A DNA stretch of 64,000 nt, taken from assembly GCA_024305745.1 (NCBI GenBank), contig JAHRBS010000004.1, positions 4,712,001 to 4,776,000 of the forward strand, read 5' to 3'. Source of the DNA: Polyporus tsugae. Taxonomy: Eukaryota > Basidiomycota > Agaricomycetes > Polyporales > Polyporaceae. Every line of letters starts with the position of its first letter. Within the stretch, counting starts at the first letter, position 1. The translations under genes and the position numbers were made by a program. Positions 22,561-34,470 of the stretch are shown in pieces. The notes under the pieces are model-generated. The model saw only the letters and a list, made by a program, of their open reading frames with translations. It had not been told where the DNA came from and did not search any database.

Positions 22561-25500
22561 CGTGAAATCCAGTCAGAAGGGCTCCTAGATTGTGGAGCCT
22601 ATTCGAGTTTTGCATACTATCGTTTTGTTCAGGAACATGGCCTGGAATTACGACGCCTCTCACGAGAGATACGAGTGTTCAATGCCGATGCAATGGAGAA
22701 CAAGAAGGGTCTGATCATGCACTATGTCCGGTGTCTTGTCACAATCGACAACCACACTAGTTGGCAGTCCTTTCTGGTCACAGATATAGGAAACCGGGAT
22801 ATCATTATCGGCATGACTTTCCTCCGGGAACACAACCCAGAAGTCGATTGGAAGACAGGTCAAGTAAAGTTTATACGCTGCCCGCACACCTGTCTACCCA
22901 GCCCGGTTTTGGTACAGGACGAAGAAATTTGGATGGTGGAGGAGCCCCGACTAGAGGAGTTTGCACGAGACACCTACGGTCAGCTAGACCGTGAGCCCTG
23001 AGACAGTGCCGAACAGTTTGTACATTGGATGCAGTTTTCTGATGACCCTGATGCCCGTGCTCTGCAAACACGGATTGAGGAGAAGAAGGAAGGAACACCA
23101 GTGCCAGGAAGCTAAGACAAGGACTACTGGTCTAATCATGTGCCCACCCACTATCATCAGTACGGTGACGTGTTTTCCAAGACAGCTTCAGAGCGGATGC
23201 CAACTCGCAAGCCCTATGACCACCCCATCGAGTTTGTGGAAGGAGCAACACTGCCAAAGCCAGCAAAGCTTTATCCACTCAACCCCCAGGAACGGAACTC
23301 CCTCGATGGATGGATCGATGAACAGGAAGCTAAGGGATATATCCGAAGGTCAAAGAGCCCGGCTGCTGCTCCTGTATTCTTTGTCAAGAAAAAGGATGGC
23401 AGCCTGCGACTGGTACAGGACTACCGCGCCCTCAATGCTGTCACCAAGAAGGACAAGTTCCCTATACCACGGATCCCGGACCTTATCGACCATTTATCTC
23501 AGTCATCAATCTTCACCTCGCTGGACCTGAGGTGGGGGTACAATAATGTTTGTATACGGGAAGGAGATGAAGAGAAGGCAGCATTTATCACTCACCGTGG
23601 TCTGTACGAGCCAACGGTGATGACTTTTGGTCTTTGCAATGCCCCAAGCACCTTCCAGGCTATGATGAATGAGATCCTCAAGGAGGAGATTGCTACGGGA
23701 CACATGGTAGTTTACATTGACGATATCCTCATCTTCACAGATGACCTCACACTCCACCGGCAACTCATGGAACGAGTGCTCCAGAAACTACAGGCAAACG
23801 ATCTCTTCATTAAGCCTGAGAAGTGCAAGTTTGAACAACAGTCAGTTGAATTCCTTGGGCTAATCATCTCGAAGGACTCCATCACAATGGACCCAGCCAA
23901 GGTTGAAGGTGTAAAGAACTGGCCAACACCAACCAAAGTCAAGCATGTACAGGCATTCCTCGGCCTTGCCAACTTCTACTGATGTTTCATCAAGGACTTC
24001 TCAAAGATAGCTCGCCTGCTCACAGTTCTCACCTGCAAGGACGCACCTTGGCAGTGGGGAGAAGACCAAGAAAACACTTTCCAGAGCCTCAAGACCGCCT
24101 TCACCACTGCTCCGATCCTCCAAATCCCCAATGACACTGCACCTTTCCGCCTGGAAACAGACTCATCTGACTTCGCCACAGGGGCAGTGCTGGAACAGTT
24201 GGGCGAAGATAAACTATGGCACTCAGTAGCATTTTACTCCAAGTCCTTGAATGAGCATGAACGCAACTATGAGATCTATGACAAGGAGTTACTGGCCATC
24301 ATATGCGCTTTGAAGGAATATCACCGCTACCTGGAGGGACACCCTGAGCCGGTTGAGATCTGGTTGGATCACCTTAACCTCACCTACTTCCGGCAGGCCC
24401 AGAAGCTCACTCGTCGCCAAGCTCTCTGGAGTTTATTCCTTTTCCGTTTCAACTTCAACCTACGACACCGACCTGGCAAGACAATGCTTCGTGCCGACCC
24501 TTTGTCCAGGAGGCCAGATCATGAGGAGGGGGTAAGCAGCAACAATGATGGTCAAACACTGCTGAAGCTGGAGTTTTTTGCCATCAAAGCCATGCAAACC
24601 GCCCACACCTCTGAAGTTAACGACAAGCAACTACTGGACAAGATCAAGAAGGCACTCGAAGATGACACAATGACCAAGGATTACAAGGCACTGCTCAATA
24701 GCAGCCCTCGGGAGTTTGGAAAACCACTGCAAGAATGGAACTTCAAGAACGGTCTCCTGCTCTATCGGGGAAAGGTCTATGTCCCAAAGGACCAGGAACT
24801 ACGACTGGAGCTGCTCAAACTCCACCATGACATCACACTCGCTGGGCACCCTGGCCGATGGAAGACCCAGGAACTTATCAGCCGCAACTACTGGTGGCCT
24901 GGAATGTCAGTCGATGTCAAGAAGTATGTCAAGGGGTGCGATACATGCCAACATAACAAAGCCTCACGCAACCCTCCCTTCGGACTACTGCAGCCAAATG
25001 AAGTCCCAGCTGGGCCATGGGAGATCTGGAGCATCGACCTCATCACTCAACTTCCTGAGTCCTGTGACAGACACGGCAATGTTTACACGGCCATTGCAGT
25101 GGTGGTAGACCGGTTGACCAAGCGAGCCCACTTCTTTGCATGTGATGACCACTTCTCAGCCTCAGATGTGGCAGAGCTTGTCTACGAACACATACTCAAA
25201 CATCATGGCCTACCCCGACAGATCATTTCAGATCTAGGAACACAGTTTGCCAGTGCGCTCTTCAAGGAGTTTTGTGGGAAGCTGGGCATCCGAGCCTCTA
25301 TGTCAACAGCCTATCACCCCCAAACCGATGGTCAGATGGAACGAGTCAACCAGTTATTGGAACAGTACCTACGGATCTTCACTGAACACCACCCAGACGA
25401 TTGGGCCTCCCTTCTATCCACTGCGGAGTTTTCCTACAACAATGCTGCACACGAGTCTACCGGCTTATCACCCTTCTTTGTGGAATACAGATACCACCCC

Positions 25501-26175
25501 AAGATGGCCCCAGATGTACAGGGAGAACTAGGTTTCCCGACCCTCGAAGACATCTTCCAGTACCGAACGGAGGCCCGGGAACAGGCCCAAGCATCCCTAA
25601 CCCTTGCTACAGAATGGATGAAGTGGTACTACGACAAGCACAAGAGTGAAGTGCCATTCAAGGTTGGGGACAAAGTCCTCCTCAAGGGAAGGGACCTCAG
25701 GATCAAACAGTCATCAGCAAAGTTATCCACAAAGAACTATGGACCCTACGAAATCGTCAACCAAGTTGGGCCGGTCGACTTCCGTCTACAACTTCCAGCC
25801 ACAAACAAGGTCCACCCTGTCTTCCATGCTTCCAAACTCATCCCCTACCACGAGGATGAGATTGGCAACCATAACCCGTCGAAACCACCAGCCATAGAGG
25901 TGGAAGGACATGATGAGTTTGAGGTCGAAAAGATCCTCGACTCCAAGACCTACTACGGATATGTCCGATACCTTGTGAAATGGGTTGGATACGATATCAG
26001 CGAAGCCACTTGGGAACCAGTACGGAATGTCAAGCACTGCAAAGAACTACTCGATGAATTCCACACCTCGCACCCTAACGCTGTCCAACCAATATCCCTC
26101 ACCAATCCACGGCCGGTACAAGCTCAGTTTAATCGTCAAGTTTGGTACGATCGCTTTGCTGGAGCTCAGCCTTGA
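22561..26175 (+). pseudogene. Gypsy Pol: protease, RT, RNase H, integrase, chromodomain
   Basis: A single frame with stops UGA (22,999), UAA (23,113) and UGA (23,980). Protease: LLDCGAYSSF. RT: LVQDYRALNAVT, TSLDLRWGYN, FGLCNAPSTFQ and an intact YIDD. The stop at 23,980 lies in the LANFY..FIKDFS motif, where family members have Arg-Arg; here the two codons read UGA and UGU, both C-to-T changes at CpG. RNase H: FRLETDSSDFATGAVL, then NYEIYDKELLAI. Integrase: zinc finger H..H..C..C around GHPGRWKT and CDTCQ, and D-D-E at WSIDLITQ, SDLGTQF, QMERVNQ. Chromodomain near the end: FEVEKILD, YLVKWVGY, TWEP. Confidence 0.93.
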
Positions 26176-26186
26176 GGAGGGGGTAG

Positions 26187-26593
26187 TGTCACGGTTTTTT
26201 GTGCCACGTTTGGTACCACAGTCACAGCCACCAACCCTAACCCCAGGTTCACCCATTTCCGGACTCTAGCCTGGACACTGGTCATCATTATGTAATAGTA
26301 CTTACCTCTTTGTTCTGGCTCACCTGCCATCAGTATCCAAGCCTGCCCTGAAGCCAGGTGGTCTGTGCATCTGTCATGTATAGTATATAAGGGCTGTGAT
26401 GTGGGCTCAGAGACCTTAGATTCTGTCTCTTGTTCATTCCCCCATCATCTGTAGGCAGCTTAACAGCCCCTGTCATCCTCTGCCTTCTAGTCTAGGCCAA
26501 TCTATCCTCTACTTCTGTTGCCACCCTCTGTGTGTCTCCATCAGTGAGCCCCCCCTTTTGTTTGTTTTGTGGCACAGTCGTTTGGCTGTGACA
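26187..26593 (+). repeat. 3' LTR, Gypsy element
   Basis: 407 bp, nearly identical to 19,594-20,000, followed by GCCAG and the remainder of the fold-back right arm. Confidence 0.93.
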
Positions 26594-26598
26594 GCCAG

Positions 26599-26767
26599 AT
26601 TATCACTCCTCATGAGGATTAACTCAATTGGGGGCTCGGTTTGGTGCTATAGTCACAGTACTAGCAATACCGATATCTAACATGCCTCGTGTTGAATCTT
26701 CGCCTGCCACAACCAGGGTATGCAGCACAGGGGGCGAGAGAGGCGTACAGTAGGCAGCTTATGTAAT
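26599..26767 (-). repeat. Right inverted arm of the fold-back element, outer part
   Basis: 169 bp complementary to the outer part of the left arm, ending CTTATGTAAT. Confidence 0.85.
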
Positions 26768-26858
26768 CACTTTGGGGGTTTCATCATTTTATGCCGGATA
26801 AAAGTGCTTTCAACAGATAAATTAACATTACAAAAGTTGTATGCTCTGTTAGTCACGA

Positions 26859-27499
26859 TAACAGTTGGCATGTTATGTGGGATAATAGTGCAATGAACAT
26901 TTCTTATGTTGTCTGATGAACCAGAGAAAACACAAATCAACATATGAGATATCAACCTGAATAACAGCCGAGACAATGTTTCAACTGTTGACTGGCTCTG
27001 AAGTTGAGACATTGTTACGGATAAAATTGCTGCCAACAGCTGAAACATTGTTCTCCATGTTATGCTGGAGAACATTCAAAACTTTGTTCAGTCGCAAAGC
27101 CCAGACAACATGTCTTACGTTGGTTTCCCTTTTGTCCGGGAGAAAATTTGATATGTTCGGTCGTTGGCCCGATGATCGGTCATCGGCAAGAGTTCATCGG
27201 TCGTGTACAGTCCACTCAGCGGACCGCTCATGGACCGCCCATGCCACGATCACTTGCCGCATATGTGGCCGCTCGTCGCGAATGAGGAAGATGACCGGCC
27301 ACTCATGAAACCAATGCAAATAATGGACTTGCAATGAGGGGTGAGCGCGAGGCTTCACCCACCCACTGTCTGATTCCACCACCGTGCTGCTATTGCACTC
27401 ACATACACTACCTATCCTCTGCATTGAAAGCTAACCTCCTCTTCTTGCAATTGCGCCCCCACTGTCTGCATCCAAACGAGTGCCGAAGTTCCCTACATA
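26859..27499. other. Non-coding outer part of the left inverted repeat
   Basis: AT-richer sequence with short recurring words (GGATAAAA followed by TGCT, ACAATGTTTCA). A cluster of small palindromes at 27,155-27,250 is built around GCGGACCGC, ATGGACCGCCCATG and CGATGATCGG. No gene is seen. Confidence 0.4.
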
Positions 27500-28061
27500 T
27501 TACGCTACATGTTCTGTGACAATACATCCCCACCTTTGGAATGCAGCACGGATGACATGCTGCCAGTGCCAGTTGACAGGAGTTCCGGGCGTGCATTTGA
27601 AAGTGAATATTTCAATGTGTCTCGAGCCACCTAGCCAAGTATGTATAAGTGCTTCACAAACAAGAGCGGGAATCATACTGACAGTCTTGGCACCGGGGGC
27701 GAGTGGCTTTTCTATGGGCAGGGTTTGACTGAGCGGTGAGGTTGGTAAGTTCCAGGTGAACAAGCCGCTCGAGTAAATGTGAATAGCGGACACCAATGGG
27801 GTAGATCCCATGGGTTGCAGAGGGATATGTGCCCAGTAATTGAGGCTTGAAGGAGGGGCAGCATCAGCGATGTTCAGAAATATGGCGACAAACATCTACG
27901 CTGCGGCCGACTTTGATGCGCACAATATCCGGGTGCGCGGTGTCTAAAAGCGGGTCGATCGTGCATTGTTAGCAAACACTGATATCGTACGTACCAATGA
28001 GCTTGAGTGCGTGGATATACCCCATACCGTCAGATGCAGTGGGGGGGGATTGCATGGCCAT
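27500..28061 (-). pseudogene. T5orf172 (GIY-YIG-like) domain gene, left copy
   Basis: Mirror copy of the gene at 62,798-63,359, with the same exons, introns and internal UGA; see that entry for motifs. The UGA after ISEHR suggests decay, although splicing and the remainder of the frame are intact. Confidence 0.75.
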
Positions 28062-29562
28062 TCACAGAAGCACTTGTGTGCAGGCCTCCAAGTGTGAGGA
28101 GATGAAAGCTGAAATCGGTTAGCATAGCGGGTGTAAAAAGTACATAGAAGCAGCTGCCTAACCAGTCATCCTCACCGTACGTCCCGTTCGTTTCAAAGAC
28201 AGGAACATTTGTCAAGCAAGTTTTGATCGGAGGTGGGTGGGGTAGAAGAACGGAAGACCTCCGGCACGGGGAAAGGGCAGAGCATCCGCGCAAAAAACAA
28301 GAGCCTTGCACCGCGCTCCTGCATTATTGCGTGCCTTGCACTGTGCGTGGAGATGATGTCATGCCATGGAGGTCTTGACCAGAGCGGTAGGGACGAAAAG
28401 CGAGTGGAGGGGGATCAGCAGGTTTCAAAAGTGTAGTAGAAGAGGGACCACGTAGGGAGAAGCAGAGTGGGGACAGCAATCAGGGGAGGAGAGTCCGCTC
28501 AAGCGAGGCCCAGGACGAGGCACGGGAGGAGGGGTAATACCATGAAAGGAGGGAGAGGGTAGAGGCAAAGCCGTGCGAACTGAGCTCCAAGGCTGAGAGG
28601 AAGCACGAGCAGTGTGCGTCAGTCATGTAAGGGTTGTCCGAGCCAGTAGAATCTCCATAGAGACCCAAGGTAAAGTAATTATACTAGTAACTAGCGTGAA
28701 AGCAGATACGAGGGAGGAAACTCGTTACGGCACAACACCCATAGATACAGATTGTGTTCATTTCTGGAGAATGGGGCAAACTATAAACTGATATTCGTGG
28801 CCGCAGTAGAGTCCCAAGAGGCGGCGGAATGTGAAATTTTAACTTCTCCATGGACCGGGGTGGAAAATACAATACATTGAAGCTCTGGAAATGTTGATGC
28901 TGTGTGTTATTAGCTGGCCATGCAAAGACAGCAGAGGGGTGAGACAGGGTGCTTACTAGTAAACCCATGCGTGACCCTTATGCTAGCACTGGATGGACGC
29001 CGTCCTGCAAATTGGCCATGGGTGGTCAGTCCTGATTACACTAAGGCAAGGGCCAAGCGAACACACACACTATTGCAGTTGCTGAGCGCGAACTTGATGA
29101 GGTTGGCCGCGGATACCCAAGGCACAGCTGTTCTAGCGGTGGTACTGTGCAAGTGCATGCGGATCAGACTGACAAGCATATAGGGTAACAGATCCAGAGT
29201 ACGTACCTGTTCCGGCCATCGAAATGTACATACCCCAATATCAGTGTCGGCGCCGCTCGCCCGCACAGCGGCTTTCTTGCGCATTCATCCGAGGAACCCA
29301 TCAAATTCGGTCAACTTGTAGAGCCGCCTGATGCGTCAGTTGAGGCAGCAGCGGGCAGAGGTAGGGCGTACACTGTGAGTTCCGTGCCAGCTGATTGGCT
29401 CCTCCTCATTGTTCCATTCGAAGAGTTGCGCAATGCAGTCGTACGTGCAGGCGAAGGCCTTGGGCTTTTTGCCCGGCTTATCGGATGGCGTGGAGACCAA
29501 GGCGGACGACAGCGCAAGGGAAAGGCCTCAGGTGTAGAGAATGTAGGTCGAGCTAGGTCGAG
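28062..29562 (-). pseudogene. Degenerate companion gene in the left inverted repeat
   Basis: Mirror of 61,296-62,797. The gene-sense strand carries broken frames that resemble the start of the gene at 39,150-40,400: PSDKPGKKPKA, a block ending WNNEEEPISW, and SGADTDIG followed by a GT donor. The rest holds no recognisable domain. Stops after CCLN and GFLG show decay. Confidence 0.4.
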
Positions 29563-29920
29563 TTCCAGAATGGTCAACACCAAAGTGGAATGTACGGGGA
29601 ACCACAATAGGTCGAAGCATTTCACAATGGTCGACACCAGAGTGAGTGAAGGAGTGGGATGTGGGTGGGTGAGGGAGGAGGAGACTGAAGGAAGAGGATG
29701 GCGGATGGACGGTGGGCGGTAATCCAGACGAAGAGGATCGTCGGGTGCACGTTGCCTGTGGGTGCCTGCCGTGAGAAGCTCTCCTCGCACCGGTCCTCCT
29801 CCTCATCCTTTCCCTCTCGCAGATGGTGCTCACTGATATCATCCTTGCCATCACATATCTGGTTGCAGTGTCGACCACAGTTCCAACATCTATGTCTTTC
29901 TGCGGTGTTGACTGTGGTGA
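29563..29920 (-). promoter_or_regulatory. GGTGTYRACC module, copy M29
   Basis: Reading toward the left repeat's genes, it has a dyad pair near 29,901-29,915 and 29,866-29,877, a pyrimidine-rich middle, then two dyads TGGTGTCGACCA (29,628-29,639) and TGGTGTTGACCA (29,571-29,582), each followed by TTGTGAAA or a CTGGAAC-like box. It is homologous to modules at 33.7, 35.5, 40.5, 58.2 and 61.0 kb. Confidence 0.7.
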
Positions 29921-30612
29921 GAGCTAGTCGCTCATCGGACAGTTGGTGGCTTACAGAGAACCCTTGCCCGTTTATCTCGGAAGCTGTGTTCCCTTTCATG
30001 CCTGTAAGCACTGTTCAATGTTATTTGTAAGACTCGCATCAATCTTGAGGGCACAGAGCGTGGTGGCTGTCTGGGTGTTGCCCAAACATCCGGGGTTGAA
30101 AGAAAGGGGCTATTTCCATAACAGCTCCAGGCCGTCATACTTGCCTACCTTTACTCTTATGCCGCAGCACAAAAATCTCCAGGGGTGCACACAAGACCGC
30201 TTTTCAACAGACACACCTGCAGCACCTTTGGTGCTTCCATTTCTGGCTGTTTTACAGTGGGTTGAGAGTATTTGTATCAATAGCCATAGATCAGTTGCTG
30301 CAGCTCGGTTCTGCCGTTCTTCTCTACTCTAGATACTGACTCACACGTGATACTGCCATGCTACAAATGTCTGTCTGTGGTACTATCGTAATAATTATGG
30401 GCCAATTTTCAATGCGAAGGACACCAATGCTAGGAGAGATGATGCGATGGAAGAAGTGACAGATCAGACCGTCCATGACACTAGTCACACAACATTCTAC
30501 ATAGCAAAACACCTGCCGTCTGGCGAGACCTGTCAGTGAGCATCCTTGACCGCTTTTCCCAGTTCCTTAGGGAGTGTCGCCACTGAATGCCTTGCTTCGG
30601 CTCTCCTTCTCC
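29921..30612. other. Spacer, nothing recognised
   Basis: Between module M29 and the 3' end of the large minus-strand gene. Only short open frames; no repeat family identified. Confidence 0.35.
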
Positions 30613-33424
30613 TCAACAATACTTGTCACACAATGTACGGTACCAGTTCTCGTCGACAGGCGTCCATGTTGGAAAATCAAGTGCAGTGTCCTTGAAGTGC
30701 CGAGGGAGAGGCCACCACATCGGATATGTGTCGTGATCCCACCTGATCCGATTGCGGTCTGGTTGCTCGAAATACATCCCGACGATGTTGCTGATTTCTT
30801 CGTGGGTGAGATCATTGTCGATGTAGACGTAACCCGACTTATTGTGGAGGTGGAAACCTATCCCCAACTGGGCAGAAACCGGGTCAAGCCCATCAAGTGC
30901 GACATCAGGAGCCACCTCCTCGATTGCCAACCGCCAGAGGATGCCGCCAGCTAAGAGTGCAGCACGTGCGATGCGAGGATCCCTGAAGATGTAACAATGA
31001 CTATACTCATACACCTCGAAATCGGCTGCCGTGAACTTGTGATGGAACGGGCGTATGGTGATGCGGAGTGGAGGGTGGGGGTCCAGATATTGGTGTTGGT
31101 GCATTGCAGCTTCAGAATACATCAGTGTGTGGAAAGATATCCCTGCGGAGATGCGTGAGCAACCAAACCCGGAAACAGATACCCATGAATACATACCAGA
31201 AGCAATCATCCACCTCGCAATGTCATCCCAACTTCGCCTGCTCTGAATAGCTGCCGACGCCACAGTCGCATCCTCGACTGCGATAAACCAAGGGCTCTGA
31301 TGCTGATACTGCTTATGGAGGCACCACCAGGCCTTGCCATCATCCTTGTTGCATAGGACAGATAGATGTAGAGGATACCCCTTGGTCATCAAGACCTTTT
31401 TGAGCCCGTCCTGGGAGTCAGGGTGAAGACACCACCAATCGGAAGGGGGGGTGAGTTGCTTGTCGAGTATGGAAGAAACCTATGCAATGATCTTCGGAGC
31501 TCTATGAGGCTCGTCTTCGAGGATACCGGTGCCATGGTTAGGCAGGTAGAAGCCCACTGCTTTGCAGGCATCCGCGAGGGAAATGTGTTTGACTTTGAGA
31601 CTCGTGATGTCTGAAGAACCCCATCTAAAAGTATGAAAGCCCATCAAGACTTCCAAGAACGTGACAATGTTGGGAACTTCTTGTTCATCATTCACGGCTG
31701 TGCAGTCCGAGAGCTGCTGAAGTTCACCGTCCTCCAAGTTGACGGCATGACCTGGTGCTGGGGGGGAAATAGAGGAAATCGACTGCTCCATGACAATGTA
31801 TTGCACTGGTGACTCAGACGAGGTCATCATCGCGGGAGGATTGCTGTTGGGAGGCTTATAAGAGGGAGTTGACGGGGCAAGTTGGTAATCTTCCTTGCGG
31901 AAGAATGGATCAGGAGGATGACGACCCGTGTCGAGCTCTCGTAGGCATGGCTTCCCTCACTGTCAGCCAAGAGTATGTCGTACTTGGCAGCGGTGGAGAG
32001 CTCGGGTGCGCTGTGATCCAGAAACTCCACAACATCCCACTCTCTGGCAACAGAGTCGTAGCGTTTACATCCCAGCGAATACATTTCCCACACCGTCTCA
32101 TGTTCCTTTCAAGGAACTCGGGAGTGCTTCCAGCACATCGTGTCATCGTCGAAGACCCATTCATAAACCTCGTTGCGACCCTTGTGGGAGATGCGATAGA
32201 GCAGCGCATTCTTCTCTCAAGCCAGCCGAGCAGCCTTCTGTTGCGGTGACTCTATACGCAAAATGTATTCATCGCGAGCAGCGGCGCGCCAAGAGAAAAA
32301 TGATCCTGGGGTATCGGAGGGTAGGAATTTGGAGATAAATGGGGGGTGTTCACCAGGGAGGAGTTGATGGCCCTTCCAATAGTACTGACAATCCCAAACT
32401 TGGTCTCCGGATTGTGGGACAGGCTGATGCGATGCTTCGTCTGCACCACCAAAGTCGAACAGTGCGCCACGACTATCGGTCGCAGCAGCCAGCTCATGAC
32501 GGGCAAAGGCAGAATGGCCGTGGAACCCTGACGGCCAATCGCTACCGGTTGAAGATAAGGGAGGGTTGTATTGCACCCGGTGAGAGTCTTGAGAGCTACG
32601 CAGAGCCTCCAACGAGGATTTGGAAGGATACAGATGCTTGAAACAGTCCGGGATGGCGGGCGAGGAGTCGAGAGGTCCCCAAGCGACGTAGACGGGTACG
32701 TTGGTGGATATGAGGATGCGGACATAGTAAGCCCACTGAGCAGTTTGCTGGTCTGGCTGGATGAACACGCCCGTGCGCAGGACATTTGATCCGAAGTCTG
32801 CCACCATGGTCAACGAGAGCTTGTCAGCAATGGTTCCGGGTATGCCATTCTCAAGGAGGACGGAGTACCAGCGATGATCATCGCCAGACCCGTGCGTGAT
32901 AATGGCGATGTAGAAGGAGATCATGGCAATGTGGCAAGGAATTTCTTCCTGGCAAAGAAGGCTCGATTGTGAACGTCTGCTTTGTCCCGTGACCAGGATG
33001 TGTAGGACTTGCTGGAGGGACCGGGGAAAGCTTCCTTTTCCAGACCAACAAGAAGCCCAATTTTACGCTGCAAGGTCTGTCACACATCAAAAAGAATCTT
33101 CTCTAGTTTGTATAATTGCAGAGCATGTGCAAGGCGGTACTCCGGGGTCGAACCAGGACTTGATCGTTCCTCCAGGGGAATGCTGTCCTTGCAGAAGAAC
33201 CGGAGATGGCAGAAAAGCTCGCCATCAAGATGCGTTGAGGTGGGATAGAAAGCTAGCTCGAGGTAATCCCTTTTTGCCCACATGCAGTGCTCCCATGTAG
33301 ACGGTGAAACGTGCGTCGATGTTGGGTTGTCGTGGAGAAGGGATGGTGGGCCGCAGGGAGGGAATGAGATACGGGTTGGTGACGTGTATAATTGACCATC
33401 ATGGATGAACACAGAGAGCGGCAT
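30613..33424 (-). pseudogene. Large transposon-linked protein of Agaricomycetes (gene A)
   Basis: A multi-exon gene encoding roughly 900 residues, of a family I know as abundant and unnamed in mushroom genomes beside transposons; biochemical role unknown. Start MPLSVFIHDGQLYTSPTR at 33,424. Blocks in order: YLELAFYP, ISFYIAIITHGSGDDHRWYSVLLE, TGVFIQPDQQT, NVPVYVAWGP, FFSWRAAARDEY, RIESPQQKAARLARERNALLYRI, ETVWEMYSLGCKRYD, a middle region with FRWGSSDITSL, and the C-terminal block RIARAALLAGGILWRLA, ending WYRTLCDKYC. By comparison with its relic partner at 58,921, one base is missing near 31,924 (after ESST), shifting the frame unless an intron hides it. Module M33 lies ~240 bp upstream. Confidence 0.65.
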
Positions 33425-33667
33425 GCTAAAAGCGAGTCAGTGGGAGACACAAGGGTATAGAGTTGGGCACATACATAGGCCGAAGAATTCCAAAGATCGC
33501 ACTACGCCAATGACAGTCACCTAGAGGTAGCTTCCTGGAACGTAATCAGCCATGATAAGTGGATTGTTACAATCAAACATACCAATGTCGCGACCTAAAA
33601 CGGCCAAGGCGAGAAGCGTGGATAGATGGACGAGAAGTGGCGACAGCTGCGGAGAACATCGATGTGG

Positions 33668-34030
33668 GTGTTCCACAATGGTCAACACCAAAGTGAAATG
33701 ATGACAATGACAAGAGGTTGAGGTGTTTGTGTTTCACAATGGTCGACACCAGAGTAAAAGCCGGAAAAGGTGGAGATGGGAGGATGAGGAAGAGGACACT
33801 GGCAGAGGTGAGGATGCGGAAGTCGAGGTTGAGAAGCGGATCGTTGGGCGGACGGTGGCGTGGGAACATTGGACGGTCCAAGGGCCCCGCTCTCCTTGCT
33901 CATCTCTCCCTAAGTACTCGCCGACAACGCTCGCCACCCTCTCTGACCATCTTTGCCACCATCACACATCTGGCTCCGATGTCGATCGTGGTCACTCGTC
34001 TATGTCTCTTCCTGCAGTGTTAACCGCGGT
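33668..34030 (-). promoter_or_regulatory. GGTGTYRACC module, copy M33
   Basis: Homologous to the other modules. It carries TGGTGTCGACCA (33,740-33,751) and TGGTGTTGACCA (33,679-33,690) at its gene-proximal end, and degenerate dyads near 33,978 and 34,014 at its far end, with a further one at 34,086. It is followed by gene A in the same orientation; leader sequence down to the ATG is also shared with gene A'. Confidence 0.7.
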
Positions 34031-34470
34031 AGGAGCCAACTGCTGCTCCACAGACAGCCCGCCGTTCCCCCGTTGTACACTTACTGCAGTGTTGACCACG
34101 GTGAGCTCATTGGAGATTCGGAGGTTAGGAAATATGTTATGCATAGAGAGGTAAGGAACATGTCAACATGCCGCCACCATCGTTGACAAACTCTAACTCT
34201 CTGATAGGAGCTCCTCCTGATATGCACTGCAATAAAACGTGGAAAGAGAGAAGAAGTGAGAGAGTTTGCAGTGTCTGTCGTCGATAGCAAGGGCAGAGCA
34301 ACAAAGTCCATCATTGTGTGAAGCATACGCGGACGATGGCTGACAAGAAAAGTTAATAAAACAAAACAAAATTGACTTGCAACTGGTAATTTGTATCAAA
34401 CGTATATAAGATATGGGTACTATTGAAGGATAAGTCTGAGATCAAAGGAAGGAGTATCACTACTCACGAG
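34031..34470. other. Spacer, nothing recognised
   Basis: Contains one further dyad (GTGTTGACC near 34,090) and no gene-like frame. The last 50 bp match sequence at 47,300-47,345 downstream of gene B'. Confidence 0.35.

Larger units (their letters stand above)
19594..26593 (+). mobile_element. Ty3/Gypsy chromovirus retrotransposon
   Basis: A 7,000-bp element with two 407-bp LTRs (TGTCACGG ... GCTGTGACA). Target duplications are GCCGG (19,589-19,593) and GCCAG (26,594-26,598); the uninterrupted left arm shows GCCAG to be the original target, so the left one has mutated. Coding order ORF1, Gag, protease, RT, RNase H, integrase, chromodomain identifies a chromodomain-bearing Gypsy. The polypurine tract is GAGGAGGGGG just before the 3' LTR. 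Several in-frame stops (mostly UGA) and at least two frameshifts make it defective. Confidence 0.95.
18506..26767. mobile_element. Fold-back DNA element with 285-bp arms, invaded by a MITE and a Gypsy
   Basis: The left arm (18,506-18,790) is matched in reverse by 19,478-19,593 plus 26,599-26,767, the right arm being split by the Gypsy element. Without that insertion the element is ~1.26 kb. Its outer ends read ATTACATAAG and CTTATGTAAT, compatible with TA-flanked ends starting CATAAG, as in Tc1/mariner-type elements, but the superfamily is inferred only. Minus-strand core sequence (19,382-19,170) gives a helix-turn-helix-like peptide, ITKWTQIATILKITSSTV, perhaps a transposase N-terminal remnant. 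The intact left arm shows the empty site for the Gypsy insertion. Confidence 0.7.
26859..29645 (+). repeat. Large inverted repeat, left arm (2.8 kb)
   Basis: Every position x here pairs with 90,859 minus x on the opposite strand, to the end of the window (64,000). Translations of the two arms are identical except at a few sites, implying about 99% identity. It may extend left of 26,859, since its partner runs off the window. It contains a T5orf172 gene and a degenerate companion gene. The inner limit falls inside a GGTGTYRACC module (29,563-29,920). Confidence 0.95.

Noticed and set aside
30613..31392. A TET/JBP dioxygenase linked to KDZ transposons
   Set aside because: I looked for the HxD...H signature and a KDZ transposase because these occur in Agaricomycetes; neither is visible here, and the C-terminal block of gene A matches a different unnamed family.
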